Shown: positions 30,061 to 39,178 of the stretch, one piece after another
Layout of the letters: every line of letters begins with the position of its first letter
How positions within the stretch are numbered: the first letter of the stretch is position 1
Origin: an uncultured Bacillota bacterium
Lineage (GTDB): Bacteria; Bacillota_I; Bacilli_A; RF39; UBA660
Assembly: GCA_946407495.1 (NCBI GenBank)
Contig: CAMJOB010000005.1
Location: 1 to 52,342 of the forward strand
Direction of reading: 5' to 3'
DNA: 52,342 bases
Position numbers and translations under genes: made by a program
The notes under the pieces: generated by a model
Database searches by the model: none
Told to the model about the DNA's origin: nothing
The model's input: the letters and a program-made list of their open reading frames with translations, nothing else

Positions 30061-31399
30061 GATAGTTTTAGCAATTATTAAACCCTTCGCAACTATTATT
30101 GATAAAATTCTCGTCACACCAATAACTCGTTTTATTATAAAAATTATTGAATTCTTTAATGATCATGCTAAAGCATTAGATAAGATTGCTTCTAAGAAAT
30201 CAACTTTACTAATTATAAGCTTGATATTAGCTTTCTTTACTTATGTAGTAGTTGATAAAGAATCAAATATTATGATCGATCAATATGCTGAAATTTTATA
30301 CGATCGACCAGTAACAGCTGTATTTAATGAAGAATTATATGTAGTTGAAGGTTTACCTGAGACAGTTGATATTACATTAGTTGGACAAAAGAGACATATC
30401 TTCTTAGCTAAACAAAGTCCATCTCAATCAGTATCAGTTGATTTAACTGGATTAAAACCTGGTAACCATAGAGTTCGTTTAAAATATACACAAACATTAA
30501 GATCATTAGATTATAAGTTAGATCCTTCTAATGTAACAGTTACTATCTATGAAAAAGAAAGTAAGAATAAGACTTTAACTTATGATGTATTACATCAAGA
30601 TAATTTAGATTCTAAATTATATATTAGTAATATTGAATTAGATCGTACTACTGCTATTATTAAGGGAGCTAAATATAAACTAGAAAAAGTAGCTACTGTT
30701 AAAGCTTTAGTTGATGTGGATAGTATTCCTAAACAACAAGCTGGAGAGATTACTTTAAAAGATGTTCCATTAGTTGCTTATGATGCTGATGGAAAGACTG
30801 TAGATGTTGAAATAGTTCCATCTACTGTAACTGCTAAATTAACTATTACTTCACCAAGCAAGACTGTTCCAATTAAGGTTGTACCAAAAGGAACTATCGC
30901 ATTTGGTAAGGCAATTAAATCTATGACTACAAATGTTACTACTGTAACTATTTATGGTAAACAAGAAGTAGTTGATTCAATTGAACAAATTGAAGTACCT
31001 GTTGATGTTGATAAGTTAGATAAAGATAAAGATTATAAAGTAACTATTAAGAAACCTGCTGGTATTACTGATTTAAGTTCTAAGACAGTAACAGTTAATG
31101 TTAAGTTAGATTCTTCTATTAGTAAAGAATTTGCTAATATATCAATCTTAACTGATGGATTAGATCCTAAATATAAAGTACAAGCATTATCTGAAGCAGA
31201 CCGTGCTGTAACAGTTGTTGTTAAGGGTAGTGAAGAAATTGTTAACTCTGTAGATGCTTCTTCTATCCATCCATATATTGATTTATCTAAGTATGGTGTA
31301 GGAGAACATGAAGTAGAAGTTAAAGTTACTGGAGATGACTTGAAGTTAACTTATACATCTAAGACAAAGAAAGTAAAAGTACGTATTACAGAAAAATAG
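30044..31399 (+). CDS. YbbR/CdaR-like c-di-AMP cyclase regulator
   Basis: TM then repeated YbbR-type beta modules; overlaps cdaA 3' end. Confidence 0.88.
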   Translation: MKTISKIVLAIIKPFATIIDKILVTPITRFIIKIIEFFNDHAKALDKIASKKSTLLIISLILAFFTYVVVDKESNIMIDQYAEILYDRPVTAVFNEELYVVEGLPETVDITLVGQKRHIFLAKQSPSQSVSVDLTGLKPGNHRVRLKYTQTLRSLDYKLDPSNVTVTIYEKESKNKTLTYDVLHQDNLDSKLYISNIELDRTTAIIKGAKYKLEKVATVKALVDVDSIPKQQAGEITLKDVPLVAYDADGKTVDVEIVPSTVTAKLTITSPSKTVPIKVVPKGTIAFGKAIKSMTTNVTTVTIYGKQEVVDSIEQIEVPVDVDKLDKDKDYKVTIKKPAGITDLSSKTVTVNVKLDSSISKEFANISILTDGLDPKYKVQALSEADRAVTVVVKGSEEIVNSVDASSIHPYIDLSKYGVGEHEVEVKVTGDDLKLTYTSKTKKVKVRITEK

Positions 31400-31418
31400 G
31401 CTTAGGCCTATTTTTTTT
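31392..31418 (+). terminator. Terminator overlapping the ybbR stop codon
   Basis: AAAAATAGGC-TTAG-GCCTATTTTT. Confidence 0.85.
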
Positions 31419-31469
31419 GAATAAATAATTATTTGTTTCATACATTGTATTAGATAGGATGGATGAAAT

Positions 31470-32456
31470 ATGAAGAAATTATTAATTCTAGTAATGTGTT
31501 GTTTATTATTATGTGGTTGTTCTAAAATGAATAAAAGTGATTTGATTCGTAAGTTTGCTAAGAAAGTAAAGAATTCTGATTCATATTTATTAAGTGGCGA
31601 TTTAGAGTTGCGTAATCAAGATGATATTTATAAATATAAAGTAGAAGTATGTTATGAGAAGAATTCTAAATATAAAGTAAGTCTTACTAATGAGGGTAAT
31701 TCTTCTACACAGATTATTCTTAAGAATGAAGATGGAGTATATATTCTTACACCATCATTAAATCGTAGTTTTAAGTTTCAAAGTGATTGGCCTTATAATA
31801 ATTCTCAAATATATCTATTAGAGGCTTTAGTACGTGATTTAAAGAAAGATAAAGTTACTATGAAGAATAGTGATGATAGTATTGTTTTTAATACTCCTGT
31901 GGATTATCCAAATAATAAGAATTTAGTTTCTCAAAAAATATATTTTAATAAGTCTGGTGATTTAAAGAAAGTAATTGTATATGATATAGAAGATATTCCT
32001 TCTATGGAGTTTACTATTAATAAGATAGACTATTCTCCTTCTTTTTCTAAAGACCATTTTACTTTAGATAAAATAATGGGTTCACAGGATAAAGAAGAAG
32101 TAAAGGAAACATTAGAGTTAGAAGATACTATATATCCTTTAATATTACCTGATAATACTAAATTAGCTAATGAAGAGAAAATAAAGAAGGATCATGGTGA
32201 GAGAATACTTATGACTTTTGAGGGAGATAGTCCATTCTTCTTAGTTGAGGAAACTGCTAGTGCAAGTGATGAATTTACTATTATACCGACTAATGGAGAA
32301 CCTTATAGATTAATGGATACGTTAGGTATAATGACTGATAATTCTCTTTCTTGGGTAAGTAATGGAATAGAGTATTATTTAGTGAGTGATGTTTTATCTA
32401 GTGAAGAGATGGTTAATATTGCGGAGTCTATCTATGCTTTACCTACAATGAAATAA
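31470..32456 (+). CDS. Lipoprotein, LolA/GerS-like or DUF4367-like
   Basis: Lipobox 'LLLCGCSKM'; LolA-like beta pattern; C-terminal DUF4367-like 'SLSWVSNGIEYYLVSD'. Confidence 0.65.
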   Translation: MKKLLILVMCCLLLCGCSKMNKSDLIRKFAKKVKNSDSYLLSGDLELRNQDDIYKYKVEVCYEKNSKYKVSLTNEGNSSTQIILKNEDGVYILTPSLNRSFKFQSDWPYNNSQIYLLEALVRDLKKDKVTMKNSDDSIVFNTPVDYPNNKNLVSQKIYFNKSGDLKKVIVYDIEDIPSMEFTINKIDYSPSFSKDHFTLDKIMGSQDKEEVKETLELEDTIYPLILPDNTKLANEEKIKKDHGERILMTFEGDSPFFLVEETASASDEFTIIPTNGEPYRLMDTLGIMTDNSLSWVSNGIEYYLVSDVLSSEEMVNIAESIYALPTMK

Positions 32457-32506
32457 GTCTTTACCTTAAAAATTCGTTATGATATAATGTTTTCAGGGTG
32501 GTAGAG

Positions 32507-33118
32507 ATGGCAAAAATAAAATTAGTTAAAGAAGAAAAAAAAGAGGAAGTAAAAACAACTAAGGGTAAAAAAGAAGTAAAGAATAAGAAACCTAAGACTA
32601 AGATTAGTTTAGTAGATAAATACAAATATGGTGTACCTGATGGAGTAAAGAATGCAATTTGGGTAGTAGCTATTGTATTAATAGTATTTCTTATATTTTA
32701 TTTAATTACTGTATTTAGATTAGGTGGATTCAAGAGTGATAAAACTAAGACTAATACAGCTATTCAATATCAAGAAATCTTAGCTGGTACTGCATTTAAT
32801 CGTAGTGAAGCTGATTATATGGTTTTATTCTATGATATTAGTGATAGTGAAAATGAAGATACTCAATCTATTACTAGTTCAATAAGTGGATATAGTTCTG
32901 AAACTACTAATGTTGCATTATATACTTGTGACTTAGGTAATTCATTCAATAAGAAGTTTACTACTACTGAAGAAGCAAATACTAATCCATTTAGTGCAGA
33001 AGACTTATTAATTAATGGACCTACTTTAATTAGATTTACTAATGGTGAATTAAAAGAATATATTCAAGGTAAATCAGAAGTAGAAACTTATATTAGTGAC
33101 TTAAGTGCAGAAAAATAG
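32507..33118 (+). CDS. Membrane-anchored thioredoxin-fold-like protein without CXXC
   Basis: TM; 'DYMVLFYDISD' and 'LINGPTLIRFTNGELKEYIQGKSEVETYI' resemble thioredoxin beta3-cisPro-beta4. Confidence 0.5.
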   Translation: MAKIKLVKEEKKEEVKTTKGKKEVKNKKPKTKISLVDKYKYGVPDGVKNAIWVVAIVLIVFLIFYLITVFRLGGFKSDKTKTNTAIQYQEILAGTAFNRSEADYMVLFYDISDSENEDTQSITSSISGYSSETTNVALYTCDLGNSFNKKFTTTEEANTNPFSAEDLLINGPTLIRFTNGELKEYIQGKSEVETYISDLSAEK

Positions 33119-33126
33119 TGTTAAAT

Positions 33127-33154
33127 AAGAAGACAAATAATTGTCTTCTTTTTG
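33127..33154 (+). terminator. Rho-independent terminator
   Basis: AAGAAGACAA-ATAA-TTGTCTTCTT + T-run. Confidence 0.88.
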
Positions 33155-33216
33155 TTTATATTATTATTTCTTTATATTTTATGTTATGATTGTATTAGAC
33201 GATCTGAGGTGATAAC

Positions 33217-34572
33217 GTGGCTAGAAAAAGTAAATTAGATAAGATAAAAGTAGAAATAGATGATGATACAGAAGAAACTGAAAAGAAACCTAAAAAGAAA
33301 AAAAGTAAGTCTTTAAGAGAAAAATTTAAAGAGTATATGGCTACTCATTTTTTCGAAGAATGTGATGAAGAAGAAGTAATAGAGAAGAAAAAAGAAGTAA
33401 AAGAAAGTCCAAAACGTTTTACTACTTTTGAATTAGTATTTATTTCATTCTTAGTACTTGTATTTGGTATTGGTACAGGATGCTTTATTACAATAGGTAC
33501 AAGAGCAGTACTGGGATATAGAGTAGATGATGAAGTATCTAGCTTTGTACAAGTATATAATTATGTTAAAGATAACTATTATGAAGATGTAAATGATAAA
33601 GATCTTATGAAGGCTGCGATAAGTGGTATGCTTAAGTCTTTAGGTGATGAATATTCATTCTTTATGGATGAAGAGTCTACTAATAACTTTAATATGGATG
33701 TTACTGGTACTTATAATGGTTTAGGTATTACTATTCAAACTAATGATGGAGTTACTCGTATAGTTAGTGTATTTGATGGTAGTCCTGCTTCTAAGGCTAA
33801 GATTCAAAAAGATGATGTAGTTCTTAAAGTAAATGGAAAAGATGTTAGTAATATAGATTCTTCTGAAATAGCTAATTTAATCTCTAATAAATTAGGAGAT
33901 AAAGTTGAATTAGTTATTAAACGTGGAGAAGAAGAATTAACTGTTAAGATGGTTGTATCAAAGATTGATATTCCTTCAGTAGTTAGTGAAATTAAAGAGC
34001 AAAATGGTAAAAAGATTGGTTATATTCTAATTGAGAACTTTGCTGCTAATACAGGAGAACAATTTAAGAAAGAATTAACTAAGATAGAAAAAGAGAATAT
34101 TGATGGTTTAATCTTAGATGTTCGTAATAATACTGGTGGAGCATTATCTCAAGTTCATGAAATACTAGAGCATTTCTTCAGTAAGAAGACAGTATTATAT
34201 CAAATTGAGACAAAGGGTAAGAAAGAGAAGTATTACTCTAGAACTTCAGAAAAGAAAACTTATCCAGTAGTTGTTTTAACTAATGGATTAAGTGCTTCTG
34301 CTTCTGAAGTGTTAGCTTCTTGTTTCCAAGAAAACTATAAGAATGCGAAGATTATAGGTTCTACTACTTATGGTAAGGGTACTGTTCAAAAAGCAATTGA
34401 TTATAAAGATGGTACTAGTTTTAAATTTACTGCTCAAAAGTGGTTAACTCCAAAAGGAAAATGGATCCACGAAAAGGGAGTTACTCCTGATATTGAAGTA
34501 AAGAATGAAGATGAGAAAGTAGATACTCAATTAAATACTGCTTTAGATGAATTAACAAAAAAAGAGTCTTAG
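33217..34572 (+). CDS. C-terminal processing peptidase (S41, PDZ)
   Basis: TM; PDZ 'NGLGITIQTNDGVTRIVSVFDGSPASKAKIQKDDVVLKVNGKDV'; catalytic 'TNGLSASASEVLA', 'GSTTYGKGTVQ'. Confidence 0.93.
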   Translation: MARKSKLDKIKVEIDDDTEETEKKPKKKKSKSLREKFKEYMATHFFEECDEEEVIEKKKEVKESPKRFTTFELVFISFLVLVFGIGTGCFITIGTRAVLGYRVDDEVSSFVQVYNYVKDNYYEDVNDKDLMKAAISGMLKSLGDEYSFFMDEESTNNFNMDVTGTYNGLGITIQTNDGVTRIVSVFDGSPASKAKIQKDDVVLKVNGKDVSNIDSSEIANLISNKLGDKVELVIKRGEEELTVKMVVSKIDIPSVVSEIKEQNGKKIGYILIENFAANTGEQFKKELTKIEKENIDGLILDVRNNTGGALSQVHEILEHFFSKKTVLYQIETKGKKEKYYSRTSEKKTYPVVVLTNGLSASASEVLASCFQENYKNAKIIGSTTYGKGTVQKAIDYKDGTSFKFTAQKWLTPKGKWIHEKGVTPDIEVKNEDEKVDTQLNTALDELTKKES

Positions 34573-34584
34573 GACTCTTTTTTG
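34559..34584. terminator. Shared bidirectional terminator holding both convergent stop codons
   Basis: AAAAAAGAGTC-TTAG-GACTCTTTTTT; + stop TAG 34570-34572, - stop TAA 34571-34569. Confidence 0.88.
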
Positions 34585-35171
34585 ATGCAATTAATTACTA
34601 GTTGTTTTGTATTATCAGTTGGACTACAGGTTGTTAAGATTAGTTGGTTAGCTTCTTCCTTCTTAACTTCTATATCTCCATCTTTTTCTGTTTCCCAACT
34701 GTCTTTTACGATATATTTATACTCATTATCTTCATATAATAGTGTTACTATATCATTTATATTAACTTTATTTAGATTTTTGAAATATGCATATGGACCA
34801 GTACCAGAATGGGCTGCTAGAATGAAAATACTATTATTATTATGTGGTGAAATACTTTCTTTTAGTATTGTTACATTTTCATCTACATTGTTTTTTTTAT
34901 CATCTATTGGATAGAGTTTTTCTTTTAAATTGATAGAATCAATTCTTATTTCTCCAATAGACGTATCGGCTTCTATTTCTTTTTTGACTTCGTTTTCTAA
35001 TTTTTCTTTAATTTCTTGGATATTAAATTTTGGAAGGTGGTACTTTTCGTTAGGTTTTTCTTGTTTGTAGATGAGATAGCAGCTACCTATATATATTATT
35101 AATATTAAAGATATCTTTATGATAGCTTTAAGCATCTTATTAAACATACTAATATATCTAGTATACTCCAA
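34569..35171 (-). CDS. Sortase
   Basis: 'IFILAAHSGTGPYAYFKNL' (His) and 'LILTTCSPTDNTKQLVINC' (TLxTC Cys); TM N-terminus. True start may be 35147 or 35135. Confidence 0.88.
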   Translation of the reverse strand: MEYTRYISMFNKMLKAIIKISLILIIYIGSCYLIYKQEKPNEKYHLPKFNIQEIKEKLENEVKKEIEADTSIGEIRIDSINLKEKLYPIDDKKNNVDENVTILKESISPHNNNSIFILAAHSGTGPYAYFKNLNKVNINDIVTLLYEDNEYKYIVKDSWETEKDGDIEVKKEEANQLILTTCSPTDNTKQLVINCIKKES

Positions 35172-36514
35172 TTAGTATTTGTATTAGGTACTGGTATTTT
35201 ATAGTCTTTTAGTTCATATGTTACTTCTTCTGTGTCAATTATTAATAATGTGATGGGATCTAGTTTACGATATCCATCTTTTGTATTAATTTGACATAAT
35301 CTATATTCTCCGTATGGTAGTGTAATACTGATATATCCATTATCATCTGTTGTATATGTACCAATTAGTTCTTCTTCTTTATATAATTCAAATGTTACAT
35401 CTGGTTCTCCTGCAAATTGATCATTATCTCCATATGTTTTGTGAATTATAACACTTTTTTCTATTATCTTATTTTCTAGTGTTAATTCTATTTTAGGATT
35501 TTCTTCTGTTAGTATTACTTCATGTATTTCTTTATCAAGTTGGTAGGAAGAATCAGTTTCTATCTCTTGTATATAATAAGTACCATATGGTAAGTATTTC
35601 TTTTCTATAGTACCTGTTTCATCTACTGATAGAATGGCTACTTCTTCTTTATTACTATCTACTATACGATATTTTGTATTAATTAAAGGAGCTTCAAATT
35701 CTTTAGTACCGGCATCTACTTTATGGATGGTTATACTGGTACCGATGATTTTTAAAGAGACTTGTTCTTTTATTTCGAAATCTCCATAATTAATAAGATC
35801 TTGACTATAGTTAGATTGATAGAAGATAAATGGTTCATTGAAGTTATCATCTTTTCTTGTAAGAGTAATTGTTTTATCTCCTTCTTCATTTTCTATGACT
35901 AGTTTGTTGTTTTCTATTCTACCTAGTGAAGTATTATAGTTATTTAGAACGTTGTTTTGATCTGTTAGTTCTATTTTTTCTTGTGCAAGTACCTTATTTG
36001 GTAGACTAGGTCTTTTTAGATAATTATCAACAAGAGAATTTAACTCATTTATTTCATTATTATATGGATTTACTTCAGGTCCATCTAAATATTCAGTAAA
36101 GTAATAAAGTCCTTGTGGATCTGCAGTTCTCCATATTAATATTTGAGTTACAGCATACCATTTATTATCAGTATGATTCTTATATAGATATCCAAAATGG
36201 GCAAGAGCCTTTATCCTTTCTATTTGTTGTTTGGAAAAGTCACGATAACCTTGCCAATAATTATAATCTGCATCTCTATTGAAATCTCTTTGAGGTTCAA
36301 TACAGTATGCGGGTTTATTGGTTCCATTTTCACGAACAAACTTTAACATCTTATATTTATAAGTTTGTCTTGTTGGTCCTGGAGATTCAGTTACATATAT
36401 ACCATTTACATATTCTGCTTCATAAAATCTAGTTATTTCTTCGGCATATACGTTTTTTCCACTTAGTAATATAATTGCACCTAGTAGTATTAAAAATAAT
36501 GTCTTTTTTTTCAT
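35117..36514 (-). CDS. Surface adhesin: signal peptide, thioester domain (TED/TQXA), two Cna-B/SpaA-like domains, VPNTN sorting-like signal
   Basis: Signal peptide MKKKTLFLILLGAIILLSGKNVYA; 'KPAYCIEPQ' (Cys) with 'YAVTQILIWR' (Gln); Cna-B repeats 'TSITIHKVDAG...YYIQEIE' and 'SVIIHKTYGDN...YRLCQINTKDGY'; C-terminus IPVPNTNTNWSILDILVCLIRCLKLS. Confidence 0.82.
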   Translation of the reverse strand: MKKKTLFLILLGAIILLSGKNVYAEEITRFYEAEYVNGIYVTESPGPTRQTYKYKMLKFVRENGTNKPAYCIEPQRDFNRDADYNYWQGYRDFSKQQIERIKALAHFGYLYKNHTDNKWYAVTQILIWRTADPQGLYYFTEYLDGPEVNPYNNEINELNSLVDNYLKRPSLPNKVLAQEKIELTDQNNVLNNYNTSLGRIENNKLVIENEEGDKTITLTRKDDNFNEPFIFYQSNYSQDLINYGDFEIKEQVSLKIIGTSITIHKVDAGTKEFEAPLINTKYRIVDSNKEEVAILSVDETGTIEKKYLPYGTYYIQEIETDSSYQLDKEIHEVILTEENPKIELTLENKIIEKSVIIHKTYGDNDQFAGEPDVTFELYKEEELIGTYTTDDNGYISITLPYGEYRLCQINTKDGYRKLDPITLLIIDTEEVTYELKDYKIPVPNTNTNWSILDILVCLIRCLKLS

Positions 36515-36713
36515 CTTTTTTGCCTCCTTTTTTTAATACGATTGGAAGTTTATCAAATGAATTATTTCTTTTCAAATCAAGGTTTTTAATTTTTTTAGTC
36601 ATTACCTATAGTAATTTGCAATATTACCTAGGGGAATTTCTTATTTTTTCCTTTAAAAATCGTGCTTTTAACAAGTTTTATAATATGGTATAATCTTTCT
36701 TGAGGTGATTATA

Positions 36714-38336
36714 TTGGAAGATATAGAAATTGCTAGAAAGTATAAAAAAGAGGATATACGTGATATTGGAAAGAAAATAGGTTTAAAAGAAAGTGATTTA
36801 CTTCTATATGGAGTAGATAAGGCTAAGATTAATCAAAAGATTAAGAAAGCTAAAGCTAAACTTATTTTAGTAACAGCTATTAGTCCAACTCCGCTTGGAG
36901 AAGGTAAGACTACTGTAAGTATTGGTCTTGCAGATGCTTTAAGAAAGATTGGTAAAGATACTGTTACTGTATTAAGAGAGCCATCTATGGGTCCTGTATT
37001 TGGTATTAAAGGTGGAGCTACTGGTGGTGGAATGAGTCAAGTTGTTCCTATGGAAGATATTAATCTTCATTTTACTGGAGATTTCCATGCGATTACTTCT
37101 GCAAATGACTTGTTATGTGCTGCAATAGATAATCATATTTATTTTGGAAATGCACTTGATATTCAAGATGTATATTTCCATCGTTGTTTAGATGTTAATG
37201 ATCGTGCTTTAAGAAGTGTAGATTTAGGTACTAGAAAAGAAAGTTTTTCTATTACTGCTGCTAGTGAAATTATGGCATTATTCTGTTTAGCATCTGATCT
37301 AGAGGATTTAAAGAGACGTTTAGGCAATATTATTATTGGTACAAATAGTAAAGGTGAATTTATCTATGCAAGAGATTTAAATGTACAAGGATCTATGGTT
37401 ACATTACTTCGTGATGCATTCCGTCCTAACTTAGTACAAACTCTTGAGGGAACTCCTGCTATAATTCATGGTGGACCTTTTGCTAATATAGCTCATGGAT
37501 GTAATACAGTAGTTGCTACTAAGACTGGTTTAGGTCTTGCTGATTATGTAGTAACTGAAGCTGGATTCGGTGCTGATTTAGGAGCTGAAAAGTTCTTAGA
37601 TATTAAGTGTCGTAAAGCAGGAATTAGTCCAGATACTATTGTTTTAGTTGCGACTATTAAAGCACTTAAGTATCATGGTGGTGTACCAAAGGATCAAGTA
37701 TTTGAGAAGAATGATGAAGCATTAAAAAAAGGTTTAGAAAACCTTGAAAGACATGCTAAGAACTTAAATGGTTATGGAGTAAATGTTATTGTATGTTTAA
37801 ATAAATTTACTACTGATACTAAAGAAGAAATTAAGATTGTTGAAAAATTTGTTAAAGATATGGGTATGGAATTTAGTTTATCTACTGCTTATGTTGATGG
37901 TGGTAAGGGAGCTGAAGACTTAGCTCATAAGGTAGTTGAATCTTGCGATAAGAATAAGAAGAAAGATTTCCATTTCTTATATCAAGATGATATGCCTGTT
38001 GTAGAAAAGATAAAGAAAGTGTGTTATGAAATATATCATGCTGGAGATGTTCATTTTAGTGATATAGCTAAAGAGAAGATTGCTTTATTTGAAAAAGGTG
38101 GTTTTGGAAACTATCCAGTATGTATTGCTAAGACACAATATTCATTCTCTGATAATCAAAAATTAGTTGGTGCTCCAGTTGATTTCACTATTGAAGTTAA
38201 GGATGTTAACTTATTTAATGGAGCAGAGTTTATCACTGTTTACTTAGGTGATATTATGACTATGCCAGGATTATCTAAGAAACCAAGTTATGAAAAGATT
38301 GATATCGTTGACGGAGATATCGTTGGACTATCATAA
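36714..38336 (+). CDS. fhs: Formate--tetrahydrofolate ligase
   Basis: 'AISPTPLGEGKTTVSIGLADALRKIGK', 'REPSMGPVFGIKGGATGGGMSQVVPMEDINLHFTGD'. TTG start at 36714 behind GAGGTGATT (track GTG at 36705 overlaps the SD). Confidence 0.96.
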   Translation: MEDIEIARKYKKEDIRDIGKKIGLKESDLLLYGVDKAKINQKIKKAKAKLILVTAISPTPLGEGKTTVSIGLADALRKIGKDTVTVLREPSMGPVFGIKGGATGGGMSQVVPMEDINLHFTGDFHAITSANDLLCAAIDNHIYFGNALDIQDVYFHRCLDVNDRALRSVDLGTRKESFSITAASEIMALFCLASDLEDLKRRLGNIIIGTNSKGEFIYARDLNVQGSMVTLLRDAFRPNLVQTLEGTPAIIHGGPFANIAHGCNTVVATKTGLGLADYVVTEAGFGADLGAEKFLDIKCRKAGISPDTIVLVATIKALKYHGGVPKDQVFEKNDEALKKGLENLERHAKNLNGYGVNVIVCLNKFTTDTKEEIKIVEKFVKDMGMEFSLSTAYVDGGKGAEDLAHKVVESCDKNKKKDFHFLYQDDMPVVEKIKKVCYEIYHAGDVHFSDIAKEKIALFEKGGFGNYPVCIAKTQYSFSDNQKLVGAPVDFTIEVKDVNLFNGAEFITVYLGDIMTMPGLSKKPSYEKIDIVDGDIVGLS

Positions 38337-38364
38337 AAAAAAAGAAGCGTTATGCTTCTTTTTT
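38336..38364. terminator. Bidirectional terminator between fhs and the convergent gene
   Basis: AAAAGAAGC-GTTAT-GCTTCTTTT. Confidence 0.8.
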
Positions 38365-39058
38365 ATTGATTATTTGTTTCAGAGTTTGTTGTTTCTGAAT
38401 TAGTTGTTTGTTGATCTGTATTTGGTGTAATTACTGTAGGTGCTTGTGGTGTATAGATTTCAATATTTGCTGTATATATCTTATTTGCATAAGTTACAGT
38501 ATATTGATATGTTCCTTCTACATTAGTTTTAACATTACTTAAATCTAAGACAATGTTTTTAGCAACTTCATCACTGATTTTTTCATGAATATATGTAGAT
38601 AGATTTGTATCTAACACACTATCTTTCTTTAAAGTTAAATTCTTAAGAGTAATATTAATCTTTGGTAATTCTTTTTCAGTTATTTTAAATACACCATTAT
38701 ATTTTTTTCTCTTATAACTAATAGTATATGTATAAGTACCAGCTTCTTGTGGATTAACATTTGATGTATCTAGTTTTAAAGCTTTAAGTACACTTTCATC
38801 TAGGTTAGCATAATCTTCTAAGTAATCTTTAATATCTACACTTAGTGGATTATTTACTTCTAGAGTCATATCTTTTAGTTTAATTTCATTTGTTTTTGAC
38901 TCAGCAACTTTATTTTGATAAACACCTAAACTATAGGATGTTTGAACGACTGTAGTTTCATGGTTATTCATAGCAATACCTGTTCCAATAAACATAAGTC
39001 CATAGCAAGCTACGGCAGCAGATATAACTTTGAATTCTTTACGAGTGAATTTTCTCAT
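38363..39058 (-). CDS. Uncharacterised secreted/membrane-anchored protein with two Ig-like (DUF5011-type) repeats
   Basis: N-terminal TM; repeated '...SNVNPQEAGTYTYTISYKRKKYNG' and '...SNVKTNVEGTYQYTVTYANKIYTA'; Thr/Asn-rich tail. Confidence 0.65.
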   Translation of the reverse strand: MRKFTRKEFKVISAAVACYGLMFIGTGIAMNNHETTVVQTSYSLGVYQNKVAESKTNEIKLKDMTLEVNNPLSVDIKDYLEDYANLDESVLKALKLDTSNVNPQEAGTYTYTISYKRKKYNGVFKITEKELPKINITLKNLTLKKDSVLDTNLSTYIHEKISDEVAKNIVLDLSNVKTNVEGTYQYTVTYANKIYTANIEIYTPQAPTVITPNTDQQTTNSETTNSETNNQ

Positions 39059-39178
39059 TCTACCTTCTCCTATCTTACCTTATTATCATTATAGTATAAT
39101 TTTTTGTTGGGGACAAGAGAATAATATTGAAAATTTGACACTTTTGGAATATAATATGGGTAAATTGAGGTGAGTGTT

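Noticed and set aside
29760-30074. 104-aa reverse ORF across cdaA end
   Set aside because: Antisense of cdaA/ybbR; Ser-rich shadow composition.
34582-34914. 110-aa forward ORF opposite the sortase
   Set aside because: Antisense shadow of the sortase frame.
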